Origin: Nonomuraea rubra
GTDB lineage: Bacteria; Actinomycetota; Actinomycetes; Streptosporangiales; Streptosporangiaceae
DNA: 64,000 nucleotides
Assembly: GCF_014207985.1 (NCBI RefSeq)
Contig: NZ_JACHMI010000001.1
Coordinates: 10,647,001 to 10,711,000, forward strand
Direction: 5' to 3'
This document shows, piece by piece, positions 57,301 through 64,000 of this stretch. The translations under genes were made by a program, and so were the position numbers. How positions within the stretch are numbered: position 1 is the stretch's first letter; each line of letters starts with the position of its first letter. The notes under the pieces are model-generated. The model searched no databases. It was not told the origin of the DNA and saw only the letters and a list, made by a program, of their open reading frames with translations.

Positions 57301-57572
57301 TTGACGTGGCCGGCGCCGCGCTCGCGCAGCAGCTCCACCAGGTAGGAGAAGAACTCCACGTGGCCGCCCTGGTAGGAGCTGATCGCCACACCCTGGACGT
57401 CCTCCTGGATGGCCGCGGTGACGATCTCGTCCACCGAACGGTTGTGCCCGAGGTGGATGACCTCGGCCCCCTGGGACTGGAGGATGCGCCGCATGATGTT
57501 GATCGCCGCGTCGTGCCCGTCGAACAGGGCTGCTGCGGTCACGAAGCGTACTGGGTGGGCCGGGACGTGCAC
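54387..57572 (-). CDS. icmF: Fused isobutyryl-CoA mutase
   Basis: Adenosylcobalamin enzyme (1061 aa) interconverting isobutyryl-CoA and n-butyryl-CoA. The order is the B12-binding domain (residues 10-145, LFDGHDAAINIMRRIL), the MeaI-type chaperone GTPase (about 190-400, P-loop GTGGSGKSS), a linker, and the mutase barrel (from about 500, GQNTCIFSTEFSLRM). This fused order is diagnostic of IcmF and separates it from methylmalonyl-CoA mutase. GTG 57572 has GAAGGAG upstream. Divergent from a glucose dehydrogenase gene, with a palindrome between. Links valine/fatty-acid metabolism and supplies butyryl-CoA-derived polyketide units. Confidence 0.96.
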   Translation of the reverse strand: MHVPAHPVRFVTAAALFDGHDAAINIMRRILQSQGAEVIHLGHNRSVDEIVTAAIQEDVQGVAISSYQGGHVEFFSYLVELLRERGAGHVKVYGGGGGVIVPEEIELLHSRGVTRIFSPEDGQRYGLPGMINKLIEDCDVELGDPPPVEAVVSGDQAALARAITLIESGRAPEGLVEGLRAAGRQAPVLGITGTGGSGKSSLTDELVRRFRVDNDDKLRIAIIAIDPTRRRGGGALLGDRIRMNSLSPQTYFRSLATRGAANEVPACLDDVIAACRAAGYDLVIVETPGIGQGDAGIVPHVDVPIYVMTPEFGAASQLEKIDMLDFAEAVAINKYERRGAEDALRDVRRQLVRNREAFGVSPDDMPVFGTIAARYNDAGVTALYHHLKPLLPTGDGGPGLLAPVEGRTSQASAAIVPPSRSRYLADIAETVRAYHAETLAQAEVARRRQQLAAVRDLLSEDGAREAERVEGELSEESRALLDGWPAVRERYSADELVVKVRDREIHTPLWRETLSGNRIPRVALPRYHDHGDLLRFLRSENLPGMFPFTAGVFPFKRDDEDPTRMFAGEGDPFRTNRRFKLLSEGQPATRLSTAFDSVTLYGHDPDVRPDIYGKVGTSGVSIATLDDMKVLYDGFDLAAPNTSVSMTINGPAPTILAFYLNAAIDQARDRFRAEHGRDPGEAEDRDLRARTLATVRGTVQADILKEDQGQNTCIFSTEFSLRMMADIQEWFIQNSVRNFYSVSISGYHIAEAGANPISQLAFTLANGFTYVEAYLARGMKIDDFAPNLSFFFSNGMDPEYSVLGRVARRIWAVAMRERYGAGERSQKLKYHIQTSGRSLHAQEMNFNDIRTTLQALIAVYDNCNSLHTNAFDEAVTTPSADSVRRAMAIQLIINREWGLARNENPLQGAFIVEQLTDLVEEAVLSEFERLSDRGGVLGAMETGYQRGKIQDESMLYEMRKHDGSLPIVGVNTFTKDDDEPQPHKLELARGTEEEKQSQLRRLRDFHERNRSEAPAQLARLREAAMSDGNAFAVLMEAARHCSLGQITDALFEAGGQYRRNV

Positions 57573-57614
57573 GCCTGATCACTCCTTCGTGGAGGCCTCT
57601 CCTTCCGAAGATAC

Positions 57615-57626
57615 TAGGACGTCCTA
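57615..57626. promoter_or_regulatory. Perfect palindrome between icmF and the dehydrogenase gene
   Basis: TAGGACGTCCTA, a perfect 12-bp palindrome flanked by AC and CT, about 45 bases before icmF. Operator-like by symmetry and place in the short divergent space; the binding protein is unknown. Confidence 0.55.
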
Positions 57627-57677
57627 CTATTTCCCAAGGGCGTCCGGGGTAGAGGGCCTTGCGAGGGGGTGACGCCG

Positions 57678-58730
57678 ATGCGCGCGCTGACGTTCGTGCC
57701 AGGTCAGAAAGGCACGCTCGACGTGGAGGAGGTGCCCGACCCGAAGCCGGGACGGGGCGAGCTGCTCGTCCAGGGCCTGTCCCTGGGCATCTGCGGGACG
57801 GACAGAGAGCTCGACCAGGCCGAGTACGGCTGGCCGCCGCCGGGCAGGGAACGCATGGTCATCGGGCACGAATCGCTCGGCCGCGTCCTGGAGTCGCCGG
57901 ACGGCTCCGCGTTCTCGCCGGGGGACCTGGTGGTGGGCGTCGTCCGCCGGCCCGACCCGGAGCCGTGCGGGGCGTGCGCGCACGGCGAGTTCGACATGTG
58001 CCGCAACGGCCGCTACACCGAGCGCGGCATCAAGGAGATCGACGGGTACGGCAGCGAGAAGTGGGCCGTCGAGGCCGCCTACGCGGTGCGGCTGGACCCG
58101 TCGCTGGCGGACGTCGGCGTGCTGGTCGAGCCCGCGTCGGTGGTGGCCAAGGCGTGGGAGCAGATCGAGCGGATCGGCTCACGCACCTGGTTCGAGCCGC
58201 ACACCCTGCTCGTCACGGGCGCCGGCCCCATCGGGCTGCTGGCGGCCCTGCTCGGGCGGCAGCGGGGGATGGAGGTGCACGTGCTGGACCGGGCGCCGCG
58301 CGGGCTCAAGTCGGACCTGGTGGAGGCGCTCGGCGGGACGTACCACTCGGCGTCGTCCCTGGAGTCGTTCTCGCGGGCCAAGCCGGACCTGATCATCGAG
58401 TGCACGGGGGTGGGGCAGCTCGTCATCGACTCCATGACCACCACTACCGCCACGGGGATCGTGTGCCTGACCGGGCTCGCTCCCGGTGGGCGTACGCACC
58501 GGGTGGACGCCGGGGTGATCAACCGGGACGTCGTCCTGGAGAACGATGTGATCTTCGGCACCGTCAACGCCAACCTCCGCCACTACCGGGACGCGGCCAA
58601 GGCGCTGGTGCAGGCCGAACGGGCGTGGCTGGAGCGGTTGATCACGCGGCGGATCCCGCTGTCGCGTGCCCTGGAGGCGTTCCAGCCCGCCGAGAACGAC
58701 GTCAAGGCCGTCATCGACCTCACGACCTAG
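57678..58730 (+). CDS. Glucose 1-dehydrogenase-type zinc alcohol dehydrogenase
   Basis: MDR enzyme (350 aa) resembling archaeal-type glucose dehydrogenases. The catalytic zinc site is GICGTDREL with the IGHES motif. A zinc lobe is seen in PCGACAHGEFDMCRNG, and VEPASVVAKAWEQIE and the Rossmann motif VTGAGPIGLLAALLG follow. It oxidises glucose or a similar aldose with NAD(P). ATG 57678 is preferred over GTG 57669 because AGGGGG is better spaced. Divergent from icmF; its role in the cell is not evident from neighbours. Confidence 0.88.
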   Translation: MRALTFVPGQKGTLDVEEVPDPKPGRGELLVQGLSLGICGTDRELDQAEYGWPPPGRERMVIGHESLGRVLESPDGSAFSPGDLVVGVVRRPDPEPCGACAHGEFDMCRNGRYTERGIKEIDGYGSEKWAVEAAYAVRLDPSLADVGVLVEPASVVAKAWEQIERIGSRTWFEPHTLLVTGAGPIGLLAALLGRQRGMEVHVLDRAPRGLKSDLVEALGGTYHSASSLESFSRAKPDLIIECTGVGQLVIDSMTTTTATGIVCLTGLAPGGRTHRVDAGVINRDVVLENDVIFGTVNANLRHYRDAAKALVQAERAWLERLITRRIPLSRALEAFQPAENDVKAVIDLTT

Positions 58731-58815
58731 CGACTTGCGCCGGGCCCCGCCGCACACCGACCCGCCGACGCGGCGCCAGAAGGTGCACGGTCACGGCGTG
58801 GCGGAGGCGTGGGGT

Positions 58816-59616
58816 TCAGCTTGGGTCGTAGGGTCTGCGGCGCTTCGGGGTGGTCTGGGGTTTGGGGGTGGAGCTGCCCGCCCCCGCCAGGGCCTTCTCA
58901 TCGCCGGCCCCGCGCTCCCCCGCGAACGGGTTCCTCGGCGACGGGACCCTCGGCCCCGCGGGAGGACCGGCCGGGTCGCCACGCCAGGGCAGCCAGGGCA
59001 GGCGGCGGTGGGTGCCACGGCGGCGGCCCGTGACGCGTAAGGAGAGCACGATCGTCATGAGGACCATCGCGGCCAGCAACGCGGGCGGCGTGCCCAGCAC
59101 GTCCAGCGGCGACCCGTGCCCGGTCTCCGACCGGGGCGGCGCCACGAAGGGCCGCTCGGTGGACCGGATCTCGTCCAGCCGCTCCACGTTGGACTTGACC
59201 ATGCGCGGGATGCCGTACCCGACGACCTTGTCCGTCTCCCTGGTCTTGCGCTTGAGCCAGACCCGGTCCACGTTCGCCTCGATCGTGTGGATCTTCTTGC
59301 CCTCGACCCGCTCGACGACCCCGACGTGATCGATGCCCTTGTAGCTCTTGCCGCCGCGCCAGTCGAAGAAGACCAGCGCTCCGGGCTCGGGCTGACGGCT
59401 CCAGGCGTTCTGCTGGATGAACCAGGCCGCGTGGGAGGGCGTCCAGGCGAATTCGCCAACGTAGTCGGAAAGACCGGACTTGTTCGCGGCCCAGGCGAGG
59501 AACATGTCGCACCATGGCGCGTCGCGGTACTGGGTGTCTTGGACGCGATCCGCGTACCACTGGCCGAACTTGGTGAACTGGCCGCTCTTCTCCTTGTAAC
59601 CGAGTTCCTGCCGCAC
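58816..59616 (-). CDS. CHAP domain protein with one membrane segment
   Basis: A 266-aa protein. Residues 1-140 form a CHAP amidase-like domain with Cys in DAPWCDMFLAWAANKSG and His in GIDHVGVVE. A single membrane segment follows at about 178-196 (LLAAMVLMTIVLSL), then a basic Pro-rich tail. No signal peptide is seen, so topology is uncertain. The annotated start is GTG 59616. The frame stays open upstream through LDPIADELLKT, and GGGAGGAG stands just before a CTG at 59649, so translation may really begin at that CTG. Possibly peptidoglycan-related. Confidence 0.82.
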   Translation of the reverse strand: MRQELGYKEKSGQFTKFGQWYADRVQDTQYRDAPWCDMFLAWAANKSGLSDYVGEFAWTPSHAAWFIQQNAWSRQPEPGALVFFDWRGGKSYKGIDHVGVVERVEGKKIHTIEANVDRVWLKRKTRETDKVVGYGIPRMVKSNVERLDEIRSTERPFVAPPRSETGHGSPLDVLGTPPALLAAMVLMTIVLSLRVTGRRRGTHRRLPWLPWRGDPAGPPAGPRVPSPRNPFAGERGAGDEKALAGAGSSTPKPQTTPKRRRPYDPS

Positions 59617-59797
59617 CGTTTTCAGCAGCTCATCCGCGATCGGGTCCAGGGTGACTCCTCCCAGAAAACCGACAAATCACGATGGACTGTAGTAGCGCCA
59701 TCGCGGAATTGCGCGTATCACCCGGAAAGTGTCTGGTTGTGAGGAGAAATTGTGGCCATGGGGCTCCTGTGACCGAGGGGACCGGCTACTACTCTTG

Positions 59798-60568
59798 TTA
59801 GGCGCCGGCGCCCACCCGGTAGACACCCTCGTCACCCATGCCGGGTGCGACCACGTCGGCCACGATCACGGTCACGTTGTCCGGCGAACCTCCCTCGTTC
59901 GCCAGATCGATGAGCCGCTGGACGCACGCCGCCGGGTCTGTCACCGTGGTCAGCACTTCGTGCAGCATCTCGGGCCCGAGCACGGTCGTGAGCCCGTCGG
60001 AGCAGAGGAGGTAGCGGTCATCAGGCTCGGCTTCGCGCAGCGCCATGTCAGGCTCGGCCCTGCCCTCGCTGCCCAGCACCCGCAGCACCATCGAACGGCG
60101 GGGGTGCACCGCGGCTTGATCCTCCGTTATCCGGCCTTCGTCCACCATCGACTGCACAAGTGTGTGATCCTTGGTCATCTGGTAGAGCGCACCATCGCGA
60201 AGCAAGTATCCGCGGGAGTCACCGAGATGAGCCAGGGCGAAGTGGTAGCCATCCCACAGCATGGCGGTCACCGTGGTCCCCATGCCCCTGCGTGCGGGGT
60301 CGATATCGGCCAGCTCGACCAGCCTGCGGGCCGCCTCGTGCACGGCGCCCTCCAGGGCGGCCTCCAGGTCCGAGCCCGTCTCGGGAAGCGTGGCATCCAG
60401 CTCGCGCATGACGGCGATCGCCGCCGAGCTCGCCAGCTCGCCGGCCGCGTGTCCACCCATCCCATCAGCCACCACGAGCAACCGGCCGCTCGCGTAGCCA
60501 GAATCCTCGTTCTGCTCCCTGCGACGGCCCACGTCTGATCCGGCGGCATAGCGGATGTTGTGCTTCAT
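59798..60568 (-). CDS. PP2C family Ser/Thr protein phosphatase
   Basis: Cytoplasmic metal-dependent phosphatase (256 aa). PPM motifs are RREQNEDSGYA, VADGMGGHAAGELAS, GMGTTVTAML, HLGDSRGYLLRDG, LLCSDGLT and GSPDNVTVIV; the metal-binding Asp residues are all present. No membrane segment is seen. Divergent from the N6-adenine methylase gene (76 bases apart), with a Ser/Thr kinase further downstream, which suggests opposing control of shared targets. About 180 bases between this gene and the CHAP gene hold no recognisable feature. Confidence 0.95.
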   Translation of the reverse strand: MKHNIRYAAGSDVGRRREQNEDSGYASGRLLVVADGMGGHAAGELASSAAIAVMRELDATLPETGSDLEAALEGAVHEAARRLVELADIDPARRGMGTTVTAMLWDGYHFALAHLGDSRGYLLRDGALYQMTKDHTLVQSMVDEGRITEDQAAVHPRRSMVLRVLGSEGRAEPDMALREAEPDDRYLLCSDGLTTVLGPEMLHEVLTTVTDPAACVQRLIDLANEGGSPDNVTVIVADVVAPGMGDEGVYRVGAGA

Positions 60569-60644
60569 ACCCTGCAGTAAATCATTGGTTGAAAGACTTC
60601 ACAAGCAGATGCGCTGAAGACTCTTGTGAACTACTGTGGGCTCC

Positions 60645-62477
60645 ATGAGCCACGACCCGACCGTGAACGCCGGGGACATCGCCCGGCTCGCGGGTGTCGG
60701 GCGTGCCGCGGTGAGCAACTGGCGACGTCGCCACGACGACTTCCCCCAGCCCATCGGCGGCACCGCCAACCAGCCGCTGTTCTCGCTGCGGCAGGTCGAG
60801 TCATGGCTGCGGCGCTATGGGAAGTCCTACCAGGTATCGCTGGGAGATCGGGTCTGGCAACGCCTGAAAGCCGCGGGCGATTTGCGGCTGGGCGAGCTGG
60901 TGGCCCAGGCCGGAGCTCTGCTGACCGGGGCGGGCCGGGATCCGGCAGGAACGGGCCAGGAGGAGAGCGAGGGCGGCGGGCTCGATCCCGAGCTGGCCGG
61001 GCTCGTCCGCGAGCTGGGCGAGCAGCACGGCGCGGCGGCCGCGTACGAGTTCCTGTGCGAGCGCTACCTCGAAGCCCACTCCCGCCAGCTCTCGGTCACC
61101 AGGGACGACGTCGCCGCGCTGATGGTGCGGCTGGTGAGCACCGGCGGCACGACGGTGCTCGACCCGGCCTGCGGCGTCGGCACCCTGCTGCTCGCCCCCG
61201 CCGGCTCCGCGGCGCGGTCGCCGGGCGAGGAGCCCGGCATCGCCCCGGCCCGGGTGCTCGGGCAGGAGCTCAGCGAGACCTCGACCGCCATCACCGCCGC
61301 CAGGCTGCTGCTGCGCGGCGTCGAGGCCAGGATCGTGGCGGGCGACTCCATGCGGCACGACGGGTTCGCGGGCGAGCGGGCCGACGCCGTCGTGTGCGAC
61401 CCGCCGTTCAACGAGCGGGCCTGGGGTTACGAGGAGCTGACCGGCGACCCCCGCTGGGAGTACGGGCTGCCGCCGCGCGGCGAGCCCGAGCTGGCCTGGG
61501 TGCAGCACTGCCTCACCCACGTCAAGCCGCGCGGCCTGGTCGCCATCCTCATGCCGCCGGCCGCCGCCAGCCGCAAGGCGGGCCGCCGCATCCGCGCCAA
61601 CCTGCTGCGCGCGGGCGCGCTGCGGGCGGTCGTCGCGCTGCCCGGCTCCGACCTGTGGCTGCTGCGCCGCCCTGCGGCCGGTGAGCGGCCGCCGTCCGAG
61701 GTGCTCATCCTGGACGCCACGGCCGACCTGTCGATGGTCGAGCCGGCCTGGCAGGCGTATCTGGAGGACCGTTCCGACCAGACCGTACGCATCATCGACC
61801 TGCTGGCCGACGAGGTCGACATGACCCCGGCCCGGCACCAGCGGCACGACGACGTGGGCCGGGCCTTCGCCGAGGCCCGCGACCGCTTCCTCGCGGCGGC
61901 GGCCGTGCCGCCGGACCTGAAGGTGCTGGAGCAGCCGCTCGACCAGCCCGCGACCACGCTGGGCGACCTGATCAAGGAGGGGCTGGTGACCACGTCGCAG
62001 GCCCCGCCCAAGCTGTCCGCCGACGGCGGCGACGTGCCGGTCCTGACCTCCGACGACGTGCTCACCGGCGGCGCCCCGTCGGGCCTGACCACCATGCAGC
62101 AGGGGCTCGTGCCGGTGCAGCCCGGCGACGTGGTGGCCTCCTACTCGGCCGTGCGGGTCGTGGAGGACGGCGGCGGCGCCGTGCTGGGGCCGCACCTGAC
62201 GCTGTACCGGGTGGACTCGCGCAGGCTCGACCCCGACTTCCTGGCCGGCTTCCTGCGGGCCGCCGGCGGGCGGGTGACGACCGGCTCCAGCAGGTTCGAC
62301 GTGCGCCGCACCCGCCTGCCGCGGCTGTCGCTGAAGGAGCAGAAGGCGTACGGCGAGGCGTTCAGGCAACTCGCCGTGCTGGAGGACGCCATCCGTGAGA
62401 CCTCGACGCTGGGGCAGACGCTGATCCGGCTGGGCCTCGACGGCCTCGCGGACGGCCACCTGCACCCGCAGTCCTGA
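60645..62477 (+). CDS. N6-adenine DNA methylase (HsdM-like, solitary)
   Basis: A 610-aa protein. The N-terminal helix-turn-helix (AGDIARLAGVGRAAVSNWRRR, then PLFSLRQVESWLRRYG) resembles MerR/excisionase-type DNA binding. The methylase domain has the SAM motif VLDPACGVGTLLLAP and the catalytic VCDPPFNE. The C-terminal third resembles a specificity-type target-recognition half (VPVLTSDDVLTGG). No restriction subunit or separate specificity gene is present, so it may be an orphan or regulatory methylase. ATG 60645. It is 40 bases upstream of the kinase gene on the same strand. Confidence 0.9.
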   Translation: MSHDPTVNAGDIARLAGVGRAAVSNWRRRHDDFPQPIGGTANQPLFSLRQVESWLRRYGKSYQVSLGDRVWQRLKAAGDLRLGELVAQAGALLTGAGRDPAGTGQEESEGGGLDPELAGLVRELGEQHGAAAAYEFLCERYLEAHSRQLSVTRDDVAALMVRLVSTGGTTVLDPACGVGTLLLAPAGSAARSPGEEPGIAPARVLGQELSETSTAITAARLLLRGVEARIVAGDSMRHDGFAGERADAVVCDPPFNERAWGYEELTGDPRWEYGLPPRGEPELAWVQHCLTHVKPRGLVAILMPPAAASRKAGRRIRANLLRAGALRAVVALPGSDLWLLRRPAAGERPPSEVLILDATADLSMVEPAWQAYLEDRSDQTVRIIDLLADEVDMTPARHQRHDDVGRAFAEARDRFLAAAAVPPDLKVLEQPLDQPATTLGDLIKEGLVTTSQAPPKLSADGGDVPVLTSDDVLTGGAPSGLTTMQQGLVPVQPGDVVASYSAVRVVEDGGGAVLGPHLTLYRVDSRRLDPDFLAGFLRAAGGRVTTGSSRFDVRRTRLPRLSLKEQKAYGEAFRQLAVLEDAIRETSTLGQTLIRLGLDGLADGHLHPQS

Positions 62478-62517
62478 CGGTGTAGTTTTTCCCCGAAAGG
62501 CTGCGGGAGGGGCGTTG

Positions 62518-63408
62518 ATGGTCATCGGTGACCGCTATGAGCTCGACGACCTCCCTCTTGGGCAAGGCGGCATGGGCGCCGTCTACGCGGGCCACGACCG
62601 CCACCTGGACCGGCGGGTCGCGGTGAAGCTGCTGCGGCTGCCCAGCGGGCCCGATCACGAGCTGGAGCGCAGGTTCATCCGCGAGGCGCGCATCCTGGCC
62701 AGGCTGGAGCATCCGGGGGCTCCCGTCCTGTACGACTTCGGCACCCACGAGCAGCGGCTCTACCAGGTGATGCAGTTCATCGAGGGTGTCACGGTGGCCG
62801 ACGTGGTGCACGAGCACGGGCCGCTGCCGGTGCCGTGGGCGGCGGCGATCGCGGCGCAGGCGTGCGCGGTGCTGTCGGCGGCGCACGCCCTGGCGATCTG
62901 CCATCGCGACCTCAAGCCGACGAACCTCATGCTCTGCCCCGACGGCAGCGTGAAGGTGCTCGACTTCGGGCTGGCCATGTTGCGGGAGTCGGACGTCACG
63001 ACGTTCACCAGGATCGGGCAGATCCTCGGCACTCCGGCGTACATGGCTCCCGAGCAGATCCAGCACGGCGTCGCCGAGCCGCGCAGCGACCTGTACTCAC
63101 TGGGCTGCGTGCTGCACGAGATGCTGACCGGGCGCCAGCTCTTCACCGGGCCGACCGACTACGTGGTCTTCGAGAAGCAGGTCAAGGAGCGGCCGCCGCG
63201 GATCCCCGGCCTGCCGGAGCCGCTGAGCGCGTTGCTGGCGCAGCTGCTGGAGAAACAGCCGGACGACCGGCCCGCCGACGCCGACGAGCTGTACGGGCGG
63301 CTCGACCCGTTCGCCGTGAACCTGCCGATGCTGCCCGGTTTCCTGTCCGAGACGCCGAGCCCGGGCCGCATGTACGCGCGGATGGCCGGACGTGTCCTGA
63401 CCACCTGA
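62518..63408 (+). CDS. Soluble Ser/Thr protein kinase
   Basis: Hanks-type kinase (296 aa) made of the catalytic domain only: glycine loop LGQGGMGAVYAG, Lys in VAVKLL, catalytic loop HRDLKPTN, DFGLAM, and the activation segment with LGTPAYMAPEQ. There is no membrane segment or sensor domain, so it acts in the cytoplasm. ATG 62518 follows GGGAGG. It probably forms an operon with the DNA methylase and may be reversed by the PP2C phosphatase encoded divergently. Confidence 0.95.
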   Translation: MVIGDRYELDDLPLGQGGMGAVYAGHDRHLDRRVAVKLLRLPSGPDHELERRFIREARILARLEHPGAPVLYDFGTHEQRLYQVMQFIEGVTVADVVHEHGPLPVPWAAAIAAQACAVLSAAHALAICHRDLKPTNLMLCPDGSVKVLDFGLAMLRESDVTTFTRIGQILGTPAYMAPEQIQHGVAEPRSDLYSLGCVLHEMLTGRQLFTGPTDYVVFEKQVKERPPRIPGLPEPLSALLAQLLEKQPDDRPADADELYGRLDPFAVNLPMLPGFLSETPSPGRMYARMAGRVLTT

Positions 63409-63416
63409 TCCTCCCC

Positions 63417-63584
63417 GTACCGACCACCGCTCCGGACGGCGGCGAGACGGCCGCCATCATCCACGACCTCCGCCTGCCGCGCACGCTGCTCGGCCTCTGC
63501 GTCGGCCTGGCGCTGGTGCTCGGGCGCGGGCTGAACGTGATCGCGCTGGGCGAGCAGACCGGGCAGGCTGCACCGTACGGGTAG
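63417..63584 (+). pseudogene. Remnant of a FecCD-type iron-siderophore permease
   Basis: A short open stretch without its own start. It encodes IIHDLRLPRTLLGLCVGLAL, typical of the N-terminal region of FecCD permeases, joined directly to GRGLNVIALGEQTGQAA, typical of a segment some 150 residues later. The part between is missing, and a TAG follows at 63582. I read this as an internally deleted relic. An iron box lies directly after it. The 63409-63791 stretch holds nothing else but regulatory DNA. Confidence 0.7.
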
Positions 63585-63604
63585 TGAGGTGTACCTAAGT
63601 TCAA

Positions 63605-63624
63605 TTAGGCCAGCCTAACCCTAA
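63605..63624 (+). promoter_or_regulatory. Iron box (IdeR/DmdR-type operator)
   Basis: TTAGGCCAGCCTAACCCTAA closely matches the actinobacterial iron-box consensus TTAGGTTAGGCTAACCTAA, with one extra base in the right arm. It follows the decayed siderophore permease. It once controlled, or still controls, an iron-regulated transcript here; which gene it now serves is unclear. Confidence 0.65.
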
Positions 63625-63738
63625 CCGTTCGGCGAGCTTTCCGAGGAGTGCGCCAAGCGGAGTGAACGCGCTCTCTTAGGTAACGCGGATCGTTATTTAA
63701 CCTCCGTTGACAGCAGGAGGTGAGCACCGGGACTCTCT

Positions 63739-63756
63739 TGAGAGAGCGCTCTCTCA
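63739..63756. promoter_or_regulatory. LacI-type palindromic operator before a sugar importer
   Basis: Perfect 18-bp palindrome TGAGAGAGCGCTCTCTCA, 35 bases upstream of a sugar-binding lipoprotein gene. The central GAGCGCTC resembles CebR-class LacI operators of actinomycete sugar uptake operons. Confidence 0.72.
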
Positions 63757-63791
63757 CCATCCCCCTAAGTCAGCACCCAGGAGGGTTTCCC

Positions 63792-64000
63792 ATGGCCCCT
63801 GGCATCCGGCGGCTCGGCCTGCCGTTGCTCACCGCGTCCGTCCTCGCCCTGGCGACGGCGTGCGGCGGTGGAGGAGGCGGCGGCAACACCGCCACCGAGT
63901 CGAGCGCCAAGCCCGGAGAGAAGATCAAGCTGACGGTCGACCTGTTCGGCGACTTCGGCTTCAAGCCGCTCTACGAGGAGTACAAGAAGACCCACCCGAA
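63792..64000 (+). CDS. Sugar ABC transporter substrate-binding lipoprotein (cut by window end)
   Basis: The first 69 codons of a third carbohydrate receptor. The lipoprotein signal (GIRRLGLPLLTASVLALATA then CGGG) is followed by a Gly/Thr/Ser linker and the start of a family-1 binding fold (IKLTVDLFGDFGFKPLYEEY), resembling CebE-like oligosaccharide receptors. ATG 63792 follows GGAGG. The upstream 18-bp palindrome suggests LacI-family control. Confidence 0.88.
   Translation, partial: MAPGIRRLGLPLLTASVLALATACGGGGGGGNTATESSAKPGEKIKLTVDLFGDFGFKPLYEEYKKTHP

Noticed and set aside
59798..63408. Calling the phosphatase-methylase-kinase group a Pgl or BREX defence island
   Set aside because: No PglZ, BrxC/PglY or BrxL-like gene is present, and the methylase is half the size of PglX. 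Kept only as a hypothesis about a smaller module.

Overview
The window is chromosomal DNA of a high-GC actinomycete. Codon third positions are almost all G or C, GTG starts are frequent, and genes are packed with 4-bp ATGA/GTGA overlaps. An F420-type luciferase-like oxidoreductase, glucosyl-3-phosphoglycerate synthase, a Methyltransf_19-type methyltransferase, fused isobutyryl-CoA mutase and an IdeR/DmdR-like iron box together suggest Streptosporangiales (Nonomuraea-like). That placement is an inference. No rRNA, tRNA, CRISPR array or intact insertion sequence was seen.

Layout: 1-3.3 kb, a PadR-controlled FtsX-type ABC exporter, truncated by the window start. 3.4-8.3 kb, an alpha-glucoside type sugar importer operon with two consecutive binding lipoproteins and two permeases but no ATPase. 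8.4-12.9 kb, an M1 peptidase, uracil-DNA glycosylase, a thiamine-binding protein and a FAD monooxygenase. 12.9-16.4 kb, an ABC-2 exporter divergent from an HxlR regulator fused to a peroxiredoxin domain. 16.6-17.6 kb, a Cys-rich unknown. 17.6-23.9 kb, the glgX-treY-treZ operon (glycogen to trehalose). 24.2-28.1 kb, mscL, an unknown, proline iminopeptidase, a PAP2 phosphatase and a stress protein. 28.1-33.9 kb, a two-component system with an internally duplicated kinase, plus a MacB-like exporter. 33.9-46.5 kb, a four-transcription-unit carbohydrate locus. 46.5-50.7 kb, a metal receptor, a frameshifted methyltransferase, an F420 oxidoreductase, thiol peroxidase and a regulator. 50.7-58.7 kb, a large subtilase, fused isobutyryl-CoA mutase and a glucose dehydrogenase. 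58.8-63.4 kb, a CHAP protein, PP2C phosphatase, orphan N6-adenine DNA methylase and Ser/Thr kinase. 63.4-64 kb, a decayed iron-siderophore permease with an iron box, then the start of a new sugar importer behind a perfect palindromic operator.

The most system-like region is 33.9-46.5 kb. Glucosyl-3-phosphoglycerate synthase and a GT4 glycosyltransferase (synthesis side) sit beside a GH63-type glycosidase resembling glucosylglycerate/mannosylglycerate hydrolases. Around them lie a Gfo/Idh/MocA dehydrogenase, two BchC-like dehydrogenases without the usual zinc cysteine, two TIM-barrel isomerases/epimerases, a complete importer lacking its ATPase, and a ROK repressor. The two divergent promoter regions share the 10-mer TTTGTTTGAT. 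I read this as a candidate uptake and oxidoreductive breakdown pathway for a glycosylglycerate-like glycoside, joined to its synthesis; the substrate is unproven. The second striking item is the HxlR-peroxiredoxin fusion, which has exactly two cysteines, one per domain.
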